Source: Siccibacter colletis (GTDB lineage: Bacteria; Pseudomonadota; Gammaproteobacteria; Enterobacterales; Enterobacteriaceae). Taken from it: DNA of 64,000 bases. How positions within the stretch are numbered: the stretch's first letter is position 1; every line of letters starts with the position of its first letter. A program made the position numbers and the translations under genes. Below, piece after piece: positions 31,005-40,722 of this stretch. The stretch spans positions 188,001 to 252,000 of the forward strand of contig NZ_JMSQ01000007.1 in assembly GCF_000696575.1 (NCBI RefSeq). Direction: 5' to 3'. The notes beneath the pieces were generated by a model. It was not told the DNA's origin. It did not search any database and worked only from the letters and a program-made list of their open reading frames with translations.

Positions 31005-31071
31005 TAGCACGTTGTCTATAGTCATCCCGCAGGTGAAGTCGTCACTCACACTACCCTACGAGGATAAAAAT

Positions 31072-32028
31072 ATGTGGAAGCGCTTACTTCTTGTCACAGC
31101 AGTGTCGGCGGCGATGTCGTCTTTCGCGATGGCCGCTCCATTAACCGTGGGATTCTCTCAGGTCGGCTCCGAATCGGGCTGGCGCGCAGCGGAAACGAAC
31201 GTTGCCAAAAGCGAAGCTGAAAAGCGCGGCATCACGCTGAAAATCGCCGATGGGCAGCAGAAACAGGAAAATCAGATCAAAGCGGTGCGTTCGTTCATCG
31301 CTCAGGGCGTGGATGCCATCTTCATCGCACCGGTGGTGGCGACTGGCTGGCAACCGGTGCTGGAAGAAGCGAAAGACGCTGAAATCCCGGTTTTCCTGCT
31401 CGACCGCACCATTGATGTGAAAGATAAATCGCTCTACATGACCACCGTAACCGCAGACAACGTGCTGGAAGGGAAGCTTATCGGTGAGTGGCTGATCAAA
31501 ACCGTAAACGGCAAGCCGTGTAACGTGGTGGAGCTGCAGGGTACGGTGGGTGCCAGCGTGGCCATCGACCGCAAGAAAGGCTTCGCGGAAGCCATCAGCA
31601 ACGCCTCCAACATCAAAATCATCCGCTCTCAGTCCGGCGACTTTACTCGCTCTAAAGGCAAAGAGGTGATGGAAAGCTTTATCAAGGCTGAGAACAACGG
31701 CAAAAACATCTGCATGGTCTATGCCCATAACGACGACATGGCGATTGGCGCAATCCAGGCCATCAAAGAAGCCGGCCTGAAACCTGGCAAAGATATTCTC
31801 ACCGGATCTATCGACGGCGTGCCGGACATCTTCAAAGCCATGATTGACGGCGAAGCCAACGCCAGCGTGGAGCTGACGCCAAACATGGCCGGGCCGGCGT
31901 TCGATGCGCTGGAAAAATTCAAAAAAGACGGCACCGAGCCTGAAAAAATGACCATGACCAAATCGACGCTCTACCTGCCGGATACGGCAAAAGAAGAGTT
32001 AGAGAAGAAGAAAAACATGGGGTACTGA
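31072..32028 (+). CDS. ytfQ: Galactofuranose ABC transporter, periplasmic binding protein
   Basis: A 318-residue type I sugar-binding protein. A signal peptide (MWKRLLLVTAVSAAMSSFAMA) is followed by the two-lobe Peripla_BP_4 fold (VGFSQVGSESGWRAAETN, IAPVVATGWQPVLEEAK, DRTIDV, HNDDMAIGAIQA, TGSIDGVPD). E. coli YtfQ binds galactofuranose and galactopyranose. Length is identical. It is the first gene of ytfQRT-yjfF, and the ribosome site is ACGAGGA. Confidence 0.96.
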   Translation: MWKRLLLVTAVSAAMSSFAMAAPLTVGFSQVGSESGWRAAETNVAKSEAEKRGITLKIADGQQKQENQIKAVRSFIAQGVDAIFIAPVVATGWQPVLEEAKDAEIPVFLLDRTIDVKDKSLYMTTVTADNVLEGKLIGEWLIKTVNGKPCNVVELQGTVGASVAIDRKKGFAEAISNASNIKIIRSQSGDFTRSKGKEVMESFIKAENNGKNICMVYAHNDDMAIGAIQAIKEAGLKPGKDILTGSIDGVPDIFKAMIDGEANASVELTPNMAGPAFDALEKFKKDGTEPEKMTMTKSTLYLPDTAKEELEKKKNMGY

Positions 32029-32044
32029 TCCCGCGTGGCGGCGG

Positions 32045-32108
32045 GTGCGCTGCGCTTATCCATCCCGACATTCAGGCTACATGGGTGGATAAGCGTTAGC
32101 GCATCCAC
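32045..32108. repeat. Paired interspersed palindromic repeats between ytfQ and ytfR
   Basis: Two copies of the intergenic repeat in opposite orientation: 32045-32065 (GTGCGCTGCGCTTATCCATCC) cannot be quoted further, and 32083-32108 (GGGTGGATAAGCG, then TTAGCGCATCCAC). Together they can form a large stem-loop between the binding-protein gene and the ATPase gene. Such structures often protect the upstream mRNA and raise expression of the binding protein over the membrane parts. Confidence 0.7.
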
Positions 32109-32143
32109 GCTGTTGGCAGCATGCAGGCAGTGAGGAGGTGGCC

Positions 32144-33646
32144 ATGCCCCATGACAAATATCAGGAAATTTTGCGCACCGAAGGATTAAGTAAAACCTTT
32201 CCCGGCGTGAAGGCGCTCGATCGGGTGGACTTCAACCTGCGGCGCGGCGAAATCATGGCGCTGCTGGGGGAAAACGGTGCCGGAAAATCGACGCTGATTA
32301 AATCCCTGACCGGCGTTTATCAACCGGATGGCGGGACCGTCTGGCTGGAAGGCCAGCCCATTGCACCTAAAAATACCGCCCATGCCCAGCAACTGGGTAT
32401 CGGCACCGTCTATCAGGAAGTGAACCTGCTGCCGAATATGTCGGTGGCGGATAACCTGTTTATTGGCCGGGAGCCACGGCGCTTCGGCTTTCTGCAACGT
32501 AAAGAGATGGAAAAACGCGCCACGGCGCTGATGGCGTCCTATGGCTTTGCCCTTGATGTGCGCGAGCCGCTGAACCGTTTTTCCGTGGCGATGCAGCAGA
32601 TCGTCGCCATCTGCCGCGCCATCGATCTCTCAGCGAAGGTGCTGATCCTCGACGAACCCACCGCCAGCCTCGATGCCAAAGAGGTTGAGATGCTGTTTAC
32701 CCTGATGCGTCAGCTGCGGGATCAGGGCGTCAGTCTGATTTTCGTCACCCACTTCCTCGATCAGGTGTATGAGGTCACTGACCGCATTACCATCCTGCGC
32801 AACGGGCAGTTTGTCGGCACGCGCGACACCGCCGATCTGCCGCAGATCGAGCTGGTCAAAATGATGCTGGGCCGCGAGCTGGAAACCAACGCGCTGCAGC
32901 GCGCCGGGCGTACCTTGCTGAGTGAGAAACCCGTGGCGGCATTTAAGGATTTCGGCAAGAAAGGCGTGATTACCCCGTTCGATCTTGAGGTTCGCCCCGG
33001 TGAGATCGTCGGCCTCGCCGGCCTGCTGGGTTCCGGCCGCACCGAAACCGCCGAAGTGATCTTCGGTATCCGGCCTGCCGACAGCGGCAGCGCATTGATC
33101 AAGGGTAGCCCGCGCACGCTGCGATCGCCGGCCATCGCCTCCCGGGTCGGGATCGGCTTTTGCCCGGAAGATCGCAAAACCGATGGCATCATCGCTGCCG
33201 CATCGGTACGCGAGAACATCATCCTGGCGCTGCAGGCCCAGCGTGGCTGGCTGCGGCCCATCCCGCGCCGGGAGCAGAATCAGATCGCCGAACGTTTTAT
33301 CCGCCAGTTAGGCATTCGCACCCCGAGCGCCGAACAGCCGGTGGAGTTTCTCTCCGGCGGCAATCAGCAGAAGGTGCTGCTGTCGCGCTGGCTGCTGACG
33401 CGCCCGCAGTTCCTGATCCTTGATGAACCCACGCGCGGCATCGATGTGGGCGCTCACGCCGAAATTATTCGCCTGATTGAAACCCTGTGCGCTGATGGTC
33501 TGGCGCTGCTGGTCATCTCGTCTGAACTGGAGGAGCTGGTGGGTTACGCCGACCGGGTCATTATTCTGCGCGACCGCAAGCACGTGGCGGAGATCCCGCT
33601 CAGCGAGCTGTCGGTCCCGGCCATCATGAATGCCATTGCGGCGTAA
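32144..33646 (+). CDS. ytfR: Galactofuranose ABC transporter, ATP-binding protein
   Basis: A 500-residue tandem ATPase. Domain 1 (about 10-240) has Walker A GENGAGKST and Walker B VLILDEPTASLD. Domain 2 (about 260-498) has the degenerate Walker A GLLGSGRTE, signature LSGGNQQK and Walker B FLILDEPTRGID. This is typical of CUT2 sugar importers. The start is the ATG with AGGAGG 5 bases upstream, giving the E. coli length of 500. Confidence 0.96.
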   Translation: MPHDKYQEILRTEGLSKTFPGVKALDRVDFNLRRGEIMALLGENGAGKSTLIKSLTGVYQPDGGTVWLEGQPIAPKNTAHAQQLGIGTVYQEVNLLPNMSVADNLFIGREPRRFGFLQRKEMEKRATALMASYGFALDVREPLNRFSVAMQQIVAICRAIDLSAKVLILDEPTASLDAKEVEMLFTLMRQLRDQGVSLIFVTHFLDQVYEVTDRITILRNGQFVGTRDTADLPQIELVKMMLGRELETNALQRAGRTLLSEKPVAAFKDFGKKGVITPFDLEVRPGEIVGLAGLLGSGRTETAEVIFGIRPADSGSALIKGSPRTLRSPAIASRVGIGFCPEDRKTDGIIAAASVRENIILALQAQRGWLRPIPRREQNQIAERFIRQLGIRTPSAEQPVEFLSGGNQQKVLLSRWLLTRPQFLILDEPTRGIDVGAHAEIIRLIETLCADGLALLVISSELEELVGYADRVIILRDRKHVAEIPLSELSVPAIMNAIAA

Positions 33647-33656
33647 GGAGAGAGAC

Positions 33657-34682
33657 GTGATGCCCCGTTCCCTGCCTCAAACCGGGCGAGCTGAACGCCG
33701 CTTCCGCTGGCCGCCGGGTGTCCCACAGCTGGCAGCGCTGGCGCTGATCCTGCTGGTGGACAGCCTCGTCGCCCCGCATTTTTTCCAGATCCTGTTGCAG
33801 GATGGCCGCCTGTTCGGCAGCCCGATCGATATTCTTAACCGTGCCGCACCGGTCGCGCTGCTCGCCATCGGCATGACGCTGGTGATCGCCACCGGCGGCA
33901 TCGATCTCTCCGTCGGGGCGATCATCGCCATTGCTGGCGCCACAGCGGCAACGCTCACTGTTGAAGGCCATAGCCTGGCGGTAGTGATCCTCGCCGCGCT
34001 TGGTGCCGGCGTGCTGTGCGGATTGTGGAACGGCGTGCTGGTCGCCATTCTCAAAATCCAGCCGTTTGTCGCCACGCTGATCCTGATGGTTGCCGGGCGT
34101 GGCGTGGCGCAGCTCATCACCTCCGGTCAGATCGTGACCTTCAACTCGCCGTCGCTCTCCTGGCTCGGCAGCGGCTCGCTGCTGCTGTTCCCGACGCCGG
34201 TCACCATCGCCCTGGTCACGCTGATCCTGTTCTGGGTGCTGACCCGCAAAACCGCGCTCGGCATGTTTATCGAAGCGGTGGGCATCAACATCCGCGCCGC
34301 GAAAAACGCCGGGGTAAACACCCGCATCGTAGTGATGCTGAGCTACGTGCTGAGCGGTCTGTGCGCCGCCATCGCCGGGATTATCGTCGCCGCCGATATT
34401 CGCGGGGCGGATGCCAACAACGCCGGGTTGTGGCTGGAGCTGGATGCCATCCTCGCGGTGGTGATTGGCGGCGCGTCGTTGATGGGCGGGCGCTTTAACC
34501 TGGCGCTGTCGGTTGTCGGGGCGCTGATTATTCAGGGCATGAATACCGGGATTCTGCTGTCCGGCTTCCCGCCGGAGCTGAACCAGGTAGTGAAAGCGGT
34601 GGTGGTGCTCTGCGTGCTGATTGTCCAGTCGCCGCGCTTTATTACGCTGATTAAGGGAGCACGACGCCATGATAAAACGTAA
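33657..34682 (+). CDS. ytfT: Galactofuranose ABC transporter, permease YtfT
   Basis: A 341-residue inner-membrane permease of the BPD_transp_2 (CUT2) family with about 8-10 helices and the coupling segment [13 protein letters not shown]. The start is a GTG followed at once by an ATG, with AAGGAG 6 bases before the GTG; this gives the E. coli length. It overlaps yjfF by 14 bases, so the two permease halves are coupled. Confidence 0.95.
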   Translation: MMPRSLPQTGRAERRFRWPPGVPQLAALALILLVDSLVAPHFFQILLQDGRLFGSPIDILNRAAPVALLAIGMTLVIATGGIDLSVGAIIAIAGATAATLTVEGHSLAVVILAALGAGVLCGLWNGVLVAILKIQPFVATLILMVAGRGVAQLITSGQIVTFNSPSLSWLGSGSLLLFPTPVTIALVTLILFWVLTRKTALGMFIEAVGINIRAAKNAGVNTRIVVMLSYVLSGLCAAIAGIIVAADIRGADANNAGLWLELDAILAVVIGGASLMGGRFNLALSVVGALIIQGMNTGILLSGFPPELNQVVKAVVVLCVLIVQSPRFITLIKGARRHDKT

Positions 34683-35670
34683 CCTGCCGCTGATGATTAC
34701 CCTCGCGGTGTTCGTGCTGGGGTATCTCTACTGCCTGACGCAGTTCCCCGGTTTCGCCTCGACGAGAGTGATCTGCAATATCCTGACTGATAACGCCTTT
34801 CTCGGCATTATTGCCGTCGGTATGACCTTTGTGATCCTCTCCGGCGGTATCGATCTCTCGGTCGGGTCGGTGATCGCCTTTACCGGGGTATTCCTTGCTA
34901 AAGCCATCGGCTACTGGGGTCTGTCGCCGCTGGTGGCGTTCCCGCTGGTGCTGGCGATGGGCTGCGCCTTCGGTGCCTTTATGGGGCTGCTGATCGATGC
35001 GCTGAAAATTCCGGCGTTTATCATCACCCTCGCCGGCATGTTCTTTCTGCGCGGCGTCAGTTATCTGGTGTCGGAGGAGTCGATCCCCATCGATCACCCC
35101 ATCTACGATACTCTTTCCAGCCTGGCGTGGAAGATCCCCGGCGGCGGACGCCTGAGTGCGATGGGGCTGCTGATGCTGGGCGTGGTGGTACTCGGTATCT
35201 TCCTCGCCCATCGCACCCGCTTTGGCAATCAGGTGTACGCCATCGGTGGTAACGCCACCTCGGCGAACCTGATGGGGATTTCCACCCGCAGCACCACGAT
35301 CCGCATCTATATGCTCTCCACCGGGCTGGCGACGCTGGCCGGCATTGTCTTCTCCATCTATACCCAGGCAGGTTACGCGCTGGCTGGCGTCGGGGTGGAG
35401 CTGGACGCCATCGCTTCGGTGGTCATCGGCGGTACGCTGCTTTCCGGCGGGGTGGGAACGGTACTGGGCACGCTGTTTGGCGTGGCAATTCAGGGGCTGA
35501 TCCAGACCTATATCAACTTTGACGGCACGCTCAGTTCGTGGTGGACCAAAATCGCCATTGGCCTGCTGCTGTTCATTTTTATTGCGTTGCAACGGGGTCT
35601 GACAGTGCTGTGGGAAAACCGCCAGAATGCCGCCGTAACGCGGGTTAACGTCGCCCCGCGCCTTCCATAA
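34669..35670 (+). CDS. yjfF: Galactofuranose ABC transporter, permease YjfF
   Basis: A 333-residue permease forming the second half of the membrane channel with YtfT. The family segment [14 protein letters not shown] (about 60-73) and [20 protein letters not shown] (about 255-274) are clear. Length is close to E. coli YjfF (331). It is the last gene of the transporter operon. A chemoreceptor gene follows 100 bases on, with its own promoter. Confidence 0.95.
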   Translation: MIKRNLPLMITLAVFVLGYLYCLTQFPGFASTRVICNILTDNAFLGIIAVGMTFVILSGGIDLSVGSVIAFTGVFLAKAIGYWGLSPLVAFPLVLAMGCAFGAFMGLLIDALKIPAFIITLAGMFFLRGVSYLVSEESIPIDHPIYDTLSSLAWKIPGGGRLSAMGLLMLGVVVLGIFLAHRTRFGNQVYAIGGNATSANLMGISTRSTTIRIYMLSTGLATLAGIVFSIYTQAGYALAGVGVELDAIASVVIGGTLLSGGVGTVLGTLFGVAIQGLIQTYINFDGTLSSWWTKIAIGLLLFIFIALQRGLTVLWENRQNAAVTRVNVAPRLP

Positions 35671-35694
35671 GTTTTTGTTATGGAAAGAAATACC

Positions 35695-35721
35695 TAATAT
35701 TTCCCCGGTTATTGCCGATAA
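35695..35721 (+). promoter_or_regulatory. Sigma-28 promoter of the third complete chemoreceptor gene
   Basis: TAATATTT, 11 bases, GCCGATAA: a perfect -10, a -35 matching 6 of 8, and exact spacing. The start codon is 50 bases downstream. Confidence 0.85.
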
Positions 35722-35770
35722 CGATTTTCTGACCATTTCACACGCTATCGCGATGACCGGGAAACGTCAC

Positions 35771-37336
35771 ATGCTGAAAAATCTGTCTGTTCGTACTGGT
35801 TTGTTGTCCCTGCTGGCAGTTATGACGCTGCTGCTGTTAGTAGTTAGTGGTATCGGTATTTACTCCCTCACACAAAGCTCCAACGCGCTGCAACGTATCA
35901 ATCATCTCCAGGGTGAGCAGATGGTGCAGCTCAGCGATGGCTATACCCTGATGCTGCGCGCCCGCAACGAAGCCGGGCAGGCGGTACGCCAGATGGAAGT
36001 CGGCATGCTCGACGATGCGGCGGCCGCCACTAAAGCCATCGAAAATGAAGTGGTTAAGGCCAGGGCGCAGCTGAAAGCCGTTATCGCCACCCCGGTCGAT
36101 GATGAAGAGGGGCAGCGGCTGGTCGCCAGCCTGGCGAAAGCGTTCAGCGCTTATGACAGCAACGGCATCACGCCGATGCTGGCGGCGCTGCACGCCCAGA
36201 GTCCGGATCAATATTATGACCTGCTGGAAAACGGCCTGATCCCGGTGGCCCGGGATTTCAACAACGCCATGCAGGCTTTCAAGGCCTGGGGCGACGCGCG
36301 GGGTAAAGCGGAAGTAGCTGCGGTTGCCACCCAGAAAAACGTGGTGCTGACGCTGATGATCATTGCTGCGGCGTTGACCGCGGGCATCATCGTGCTGGTG
36401 TGGCTGGCGCTGCGCCACCTGTTGTTGAAGCCGCTTGAACAGTCGATAGCGCAGCTGGAATACGTCGCGGCGGGGGATCTTAGCCGCGAGCTGCCACCCG
36501 CCAGCGATAACGAACTGGGTCGGCTGGCGCACGCCATCGAAACCATGCGCCAGGCGCTGCGCGAGTCGGTGCAGCGCGTGCGCGATGCCAGCTCACAGAT
36601 TGATACCGGCAGCCGCGAGCTGACCGCCGGTAACCTGAATCTGTCTCAGCGTACCGAGTCCACCGCCACCTCGCTGGAGCAAACCGCCGCCAGCATGGAG
36701 CAGATCACCGCTACCGTGAAGCAGAACGCAGAGAACGCCGAGCAGGCGCACAAGCTGGCGCAGGCGGTCTCCGACACCGCCGATCACGGCAGCGAGATGG
36801 TGTGCTACGTCATCGAGAAAATGCGCGACATCGCCACCAGCTCCGATCGTATCGCTGACATTCTCGGCGTAATTGACGGTATCGCTTTCCAGACCAACAT
36901 TCTGGCGCTCAACGCCTCGGTGGAAGCGGCGCGTGCCGGCGAGCAGGGGCGTGGTTTCGCGGTCGTGGCGACCGAAGTGCGCAACCTCGCCAGCCGCAGC
37001 GGTGAAGCCGCGAAAGAGATCCGCACGCTGATCAGCGACTCCCGGACCCACGTCGGGGAAGGGCGCGAGCTGGCGCAGCAGGCCGGTGAGACGATGGATG
37101 ATATCGCCGCCGAGATAATGCGCGTGACGCGTCTGATGAAAGAGATCGCCAGCGCCTCGCACGAACAGAGTCGCGGTATTGAACAGGTAAATATCGCCGT
37201 CAGCCAGATGGATGAATCAGCCCAGCAGAATGCCGCGCTGGTGGAGGAGTCGTCCGCGGCCACGCGCTCGCTGGAGGAGCAGTCTCAGCAGCTGACCGAA
37301 GCGATGGCTTCTTTCCGGTTGCAGCCTCAGGCGTAA
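35771..37336 (+). CDS. Methyl-accepting chemotaxis protein, four-helix sensor
   Basis: A 521-residue chemoreceptor. A first membrane segment (about 8-30) precedes a periplasmic four-helix domain ([35 protein letters not shown]). A second membrane segment (about 192-215) leads to HAMP (about 216-268) and the signalling domain ([22 protein letters not shown]). It ends LQPQA without an NWETF tether. The start aligned with the membrane segment is used; upstream in-frame ATGs lack ribosome sites, and this one has only a weak GGGAA. It lies between yjfF and fbp, which are adjacent in E. coli. Confidence 0.92.
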   Translation: MLKNLSVRTGLLSLLAVMTLLLLVVSGIGIYSLTQSSNALQRINHLQGEQMVQLSDGYTLMLRARNEAGQAVRQMEVGMLDDAAAATKAIENEVVKARAQLKAVIATPVDDEEGQRLVASLAKAFSAYDSNGITPMLAALHAQSPDQYYDLLENGLIPVARDFNNAMQAFKAWGDARGKAEVAAVATQKNVVLTLMIIAAALTAGIIVLVWLALRHLLLKPLEQSIAQLEYVAAGDLSRELPPASDNELGRLAHAIETMRQALRESVQRVRDASSQIDTGSRELTAGNLNLSQRTESTATSLEQTAASMEQITATVKQNAENAEQAHKLAQAVSDTADHGSEMVCYVIEKMRDIATSSDRIADILGVIDGIAFQTNILALNASVEAARAGEQGRGFAVVATEVRNLASRSGEAAKEIRTLISDSRTHVGEGRELAQQAGETMDDIAAEIMRVTRLMKEIASASHEQSRGIEQVNIAVSQMDESAQQNAALVEESSAATRSLEEQSQQLTEAMASFRLQPQA

Positions 37337-37341
37337 ATGCA

Positions 37342-37370
37342 AAAGGGCAGCCTCGGCTGCCCTTTGTTTT
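37342..37370. terminator. Terminator between the chemoreceptor and fbp
   Basis: GGGCAGC pairs with GCTGCCC around CTCG, with A residues before and T-rich sequence after, between convergent genes. Confidence 0.85.
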
Positions 37371-37382
37371 TTCCGGCGAAGC

Positions 37383-38381
37383 TTACGCGTCCGGGTAGTC
37401 GTGTATCAGACGCTCGACGTCATTCACCATGTGCTCGTTGCCGACAAAGAACGGACGGCGCTGGTGCAGGCTTTCCGGCTGGATATCGAGAATACGCTCT
37501 TTACCGTCGCTCGCCTTGCCGCCGGCCTGTTCAGCCAGGAACGCCATCGGGTTGCACTCGTACAGCAGACGCAGTTTCCCTTCCGGGTGGCTGGCGGTGC
37601 TCGGGTAGAGGTAGATGCCGCCTTTCAGCAGGTTGCGGTGGAAGTCCGCCACCAGTGAGCCGATGTAGCGCGTGGTGTACGGGCGCTGCGTGGCTTTGTC
37701 CTCTTCCTGGCAGTATTTCAGGTACTTTTTCACACCCAGCGGGAAACGGATGTAGTTCCCTTCGTTGATGGAGTAGGTGTTACCGCGTTCCGGGAAGCGC
37801 ATGCGCTCCTGGCTCAGGCAGAACACGCCCAGCGACGGGTCGTAGGTAAAGGCATGCACGCCACAGCCGGTGGTGTAGACCAGCATGGTGGACGAGCCGT
37901 ACACCACATAACCGGCGGCAACCTGCTTGTTGCCCGGCTGGAGGAAGTCCTCCATGGTGACCGGGGTTCCGACCGGCGTGACGCGGCGGTAGATGGAGAA
38001 AATCGTGCCTACCGATACGTTAACGTCGATGTTGGACGAGCCGTCCAGCGGGTCCATCAGTACCACGTATTTCGCGTGTTCACAGCCGTCGAACACCACG
38101 ATTTCATCTTCTTCTTCAGAAGCGATACCGGCGACGATATCACGGGCGCGCAGCGCCGATTTCAGCTTCTCATTAGCGAACAGATCGAGTTTCTGCTGCA
38201 CTTCGCCCTGGACGTTTTCAGCGCCGCTGGCACCAAGAATATCCACCAGACCGGCTTTGTTAATGTCGCGATGGATAATTTTCGCACCGAGCTTTATTGC
38301 CGACAGCAGCGCGGTCAGTTCCCCGGTGGCGTGCGAGAACTCATGCTGCTTCTCAACAATAAATTCACCTAACGTTTTCAT
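37383..38381 (-). CDS. fbp: Fructose-1,6-bisphosphatase class I
   Basis: A 332-residue gluconeogenic enzyme. Active-site motifs are [21 protein letters not shown] (about 118-129) and the substrate region [19 protein letters not shown], with [12 protein letters not shown] near the C-terminus. Length equals E. coli Fbp. The start at MKTLGEF is chosen by alignment over an open stretch of 38 codons upstream. It is divergent from mpl. Confidence 0.98.
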   Translation of the reverse strand: MKTLGEFIVEKQHEFSHATGELTALLSAIKLGAKIIHRDINKAGLVDILGASGAENVQGEVQQKLDLFANEKLKSALRARDIVAGIASEEEDEIVVFDGCEHAKYVVLMDPLDGSSNIDVNVSVGTIFSIYRRVTPVGTPVTMEDFLQPGNKQVAAGYVVYGSSTMLVYTTGCGVHAFTYDPSLGVFCLSQERMRFPERGNTYSINEGNYIRFPLGVKKYLKYCQEEDKATQRPYTTRYIGSLVADFHRNLLKGGIYLYPSTASHPEGKLRLLYECNPMAFLAEQAGGKASDGKERILDIQPESLHQRRPFFVGNEHMVNDVERLIHDYPDA

Positions 38382-38539
38382 AACACTTTCCCTGCTCTGA
38401 GATTGAGTAAAGCGATGCCGTGATAGTAACAAACTATCGAATAGTAGCGCACAGGTGAATCGCGCCAGCAAAATGCGGATTATCCTGAAATGCATTTATC
38501 CCCTGCAAACGAGGCGTTAGAATGTGCGCCGAACTTCGC

Positions 38540-38612
38540 GCCTGTCCCATCAGGCCTTTTTCCTCCGCTGTATCACTGGCGGGCAGCAACAGCAGCGCCT
38601 GATGGGACAGGC
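38540..38612. repeat. Perfect 16-base inverted repeat upstream of mpl
   Basis: GCCTGTCCCATCAGGC (38540-38555) and GCCTGATGGGACAGGC (38597-38612) are exact complements 41 bases apart, ending about 20 bases before the mpl start codon. If transcribed they would form a strong stem next to the ribosome site. Each arm also contains its own short GCCTG/CAGGC symmetry. Confidence 0.75.
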
Positions 38613-38633
38613 ACATATAAAGGATCGTGACGT

Positions 38634-40016
38634 ATGCGCATTCACATATTGGGGATTTGTGGCACCTTCATGGGCGGCCTGGCCGTACTGGCCCGTTCGC
38701 TTGGCCACGAGGTAACGGGCTCGGATGCCAATGTTTATCCCCCGATGAGCACCCTGCTTGAAAAAGAGGGCATCGAGTTAATTCAGGGCTACGATCCGAG
38801 CCAGCTTGAGCCGCGCCCGGATCTGGTGATCATCGGCAACGCCATGACGCGTGGCAATCCGTGCGTCGAAGCGGTGCTGGAGCAGGGCATTCCGTATCTG
38901 TCCGGGCCGCAGTGGCTGCATGACTTCGTGCTGCGCGACCGCTGGGTGCTGGCAGTTGCCGGTACCCACGGCAAGACCACCACCGCCGGCATGCTCACCT
39001 GGATTCTGGAATCCTGCGGCATGGCACCGGGCTTTGTGATCGGCGGCGTACCGGGGAACTTCGACGTCTCTGCGCGTCTTGGCGACACGCCGTTCTTCGT
39101 GATTGAAGCCGACGAATACGACTGCGCCTTCTTCGACAAGCGTTCCAAGTTTGTGCACTACGCGCCGCGCACCCTGATCCTCAACAACCTTGAGTTTGAC
39201 CACGCGGATATCTTTGACGATCTGAAAGCGATCCAGAAGCAGTTCCATCACCTGGTGCGTATCGTGCCGGGGCAGGGGCGTATCATCTCTCCGGAGAACG
39301 ACATCAACCTGAAGCAGACGCTGGCGATGGGCTGCTGGAGCGAGCAGGAGCTGACCGGCGAGCAGGGTATGTGGCAGGCGAAAAAGCTGACCAACGACGC
39401 GGCCTCCTGGGAAGTGTGGCTGGCGGGCGAGTGCGTCGGCCAGGTCAACTGGTCGCTGGTGGGCGAGCACAACATGCAGAACGGCCTGATGGCTATCGCG
39501 GCGGCACGCCATATCGGTATCACCCCGGCGGACGCAGCGCAGGCGCTGGGCTCGTTCATCAATGCCCGTCGTCGTCTGGAGCTGCGTGGCGAAGCGGATG
39601 GCGTGTGCGTGTATGACGATTTCGCCCATCACCCGACCGCAATTCTGGCTACCCTGGCCGCGCTGCGCGGCAAAGTGGGCGGTACCGCGCGTATTCTCGC
39701 GGTGCTGGAGCCGCGCTCCAACACCATGAAGATGGGCATCAGCAAGAACGATCTCGCCCCGTCGCTGGGCCGCGCCGATGAAGTGTTCCTGCTGCAGCCG
39801 CAGCATATTCCGTGGCAGGTGGCGGAAGTGGCGGAAGCCTGCATTCAGCCGGCGCACTGGAGTGCCGACATCGACACGCTGGTGGAGATGATCACCAAAG
39901 CCGCGCAGCCGGGTGACCACATTCTGGTGATGAGCAACGGCGGATTCGGCGGCATTCATCAGAAGCTGCTCGACGCGCTGGCAAAAAAAGCCGACGCAGC
40001 TAACGACCGGTTTTAA
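38634..40016 (+). CDS. mpl: UDP-N-acetylmuramate:tripeptide ligase (murein recycling)
   Basis: A 460-residue Mur-ligase-family enzyme that joins recycled L-Ala-gamma-D-Glu-meso-DAP to UDP-MurNAc in the cytoplasm. It has the N-terminal Rossmann domain (HILGICGTFMGGLAVLA), the ATP loop GTHGKTTTAGML (about 111-122), the central EADEYDCAFFDKRSKF segment and the C-terminal ligase domain (YDDFAHHPTAI, EPRSNTMKMG). Length is close to E. coli Mpl (457). Confidence 0.97.
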   Translation: MRIHILGICGTFMGGLAVLARSLGHEVTGSDANVYPPMSTLLEKEGIELIQGYDPSQLEPRPDLVIIGNAMTRGNPCVEAVLEQGIPYLSGPQWLHDFVLRDRWVLAVAGTHGKTTTAGMLTWILESCGMAPGFVIGGVPGNFDVSARLGDTPFFVIEADEYDCAFFDKRSKFVHYAPRTLILNNLEFDHADIFDDLKAIQKQFHHLVRIVPGQGRIISPENDINLKQTLAMGCWSEQELTGEQGMWQAKKLTNDAASWEVWLAGECVGQVNWSLVGEHNMQNGLMAIAAARHIGITPADAAQALGSFINARRRLELRGEADGVCVYDDFAHHPTAILATLAALRGKVGGTARILAVLEPRSNTMKMGISKNDLAPSLGRADEVFLLQPQHIPWQVAEVAEACIQPAHWSADIDTLVEMITKAAQPGDHILVMSNGGFGGIHQKLLDALAKKADAANDRF

Positions 40017-40030
40017 GCCCGCCGGAAATG

Positions 40031-40062
40031 AAAAACGCCTCTCAATGAGAGGCGTTTTTTTT
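40031..40062. terminator. Bidirectional terminator between mpl and yjgA
   Basis: AAAAACGCCTCTC pairs with GAGAGGCGTTTTT around 3 bases, a near-perfect symmetrical structure between convergent genes. Confidence 0.9.
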
Positions 40063-40065
40063 GCG

Positions 40066-40617
40066 TTACTGCTGACCTTCGGCCAGTTCGCGCAGGTACT
40101 GGAAGATGAGGCGCGAGGATTTGGGCGGCTTATTGCCCTCTTTCTCTTTTTTGGCGTTGCGGATAAGCGAACGCAGCTGCTGGCGATCCGCCTGCGGCCA
40201 TAGGTTCAGCACTTCCGGCACCGCGTCATCGCCGTTCTCAATCAGGCGATCGCGCAGCTGCTCTAACTTATGGAACAGCGCAACCTGCTGGTTGTGGCGG
40301 TTTTTCAGTTTGTCGAGCGCCTGACGAATCGGCTCCACGTCGCGCTGGCGCAGCATTTTGCCAATCAGCTGCATCTGGCGGCGGCGGCCTTCTTTCTTGA
40401 TGCGCTGCGCCAGCTCAATGGCGGCACGCAGATCGTCATCCAGCGGAATTTTATCCAGGGCGTTTTTGCCCAGCTCAACCATCTCGGCGCCGAGGCGTTT
40501 CAGCTCTTCGGCGTCGCGCTTAATTTCGCTTTTACTGACCCAGATAATTTCATCATCGTCGTCTTCGTTTTCATTATCAGGGACTTCATCGAGCCAGTCA
40601 TCGGGCTGCTTAGTCAT
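40066..40617 (-). CDS. yjgA: Ribosome-associated protein YjgA (DarP)
   Basis: A 183-residue DUF615 protein with an acidic N-terminus (about 8-25) followed by a long helical region rich in lysine and arginine. It matches E. coli YjgA (DarP), a late 50S-subunit assembly factor, in length and sequence ([21 protein letters not shown] is split at about 23-43). It is divergent from pmbA. Confidence 0.95.
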   Translation of the reverse strand: MTKQPDDWLDEVPDNENEDDDDEIIWVSKSEIKRDAEELKRLGAEMVELGKNALDKIPLDDDLRAAIELAQRIKKEGRRRQMQLIGKMLRQRDVEPIRQALDKLKNRHNQQVALFHKLEQLRDRLIENGDDAVPEVLNLWPQADRQQLRSLIRNAKKEKEGNKPPKSSRLIFQYLRELAEGQQ

Positions 40618-40722
40618 TCTCAGGCTCCTTAAAAAAGAGGCTAATACTACCAGTTAAGGCGCGCACTGCGAAATGGTTCTCTGTTAGACTCAAAAAGACG
40701 TACTAACACTCCATCCTACATT

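Larger units (their letters stand above)
30671..31071. other. Divergent promoter region ppa/ytfQ
   Basis: A 401-base region without a gene. It holds a GalR/S-type operator at 30833-30848 and a second inverted repeat TGTAAC-7-GTTACA at 30986-31004 close to the ytfQ start. No clear hairpin terminator is present. Confidence 0.5.
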
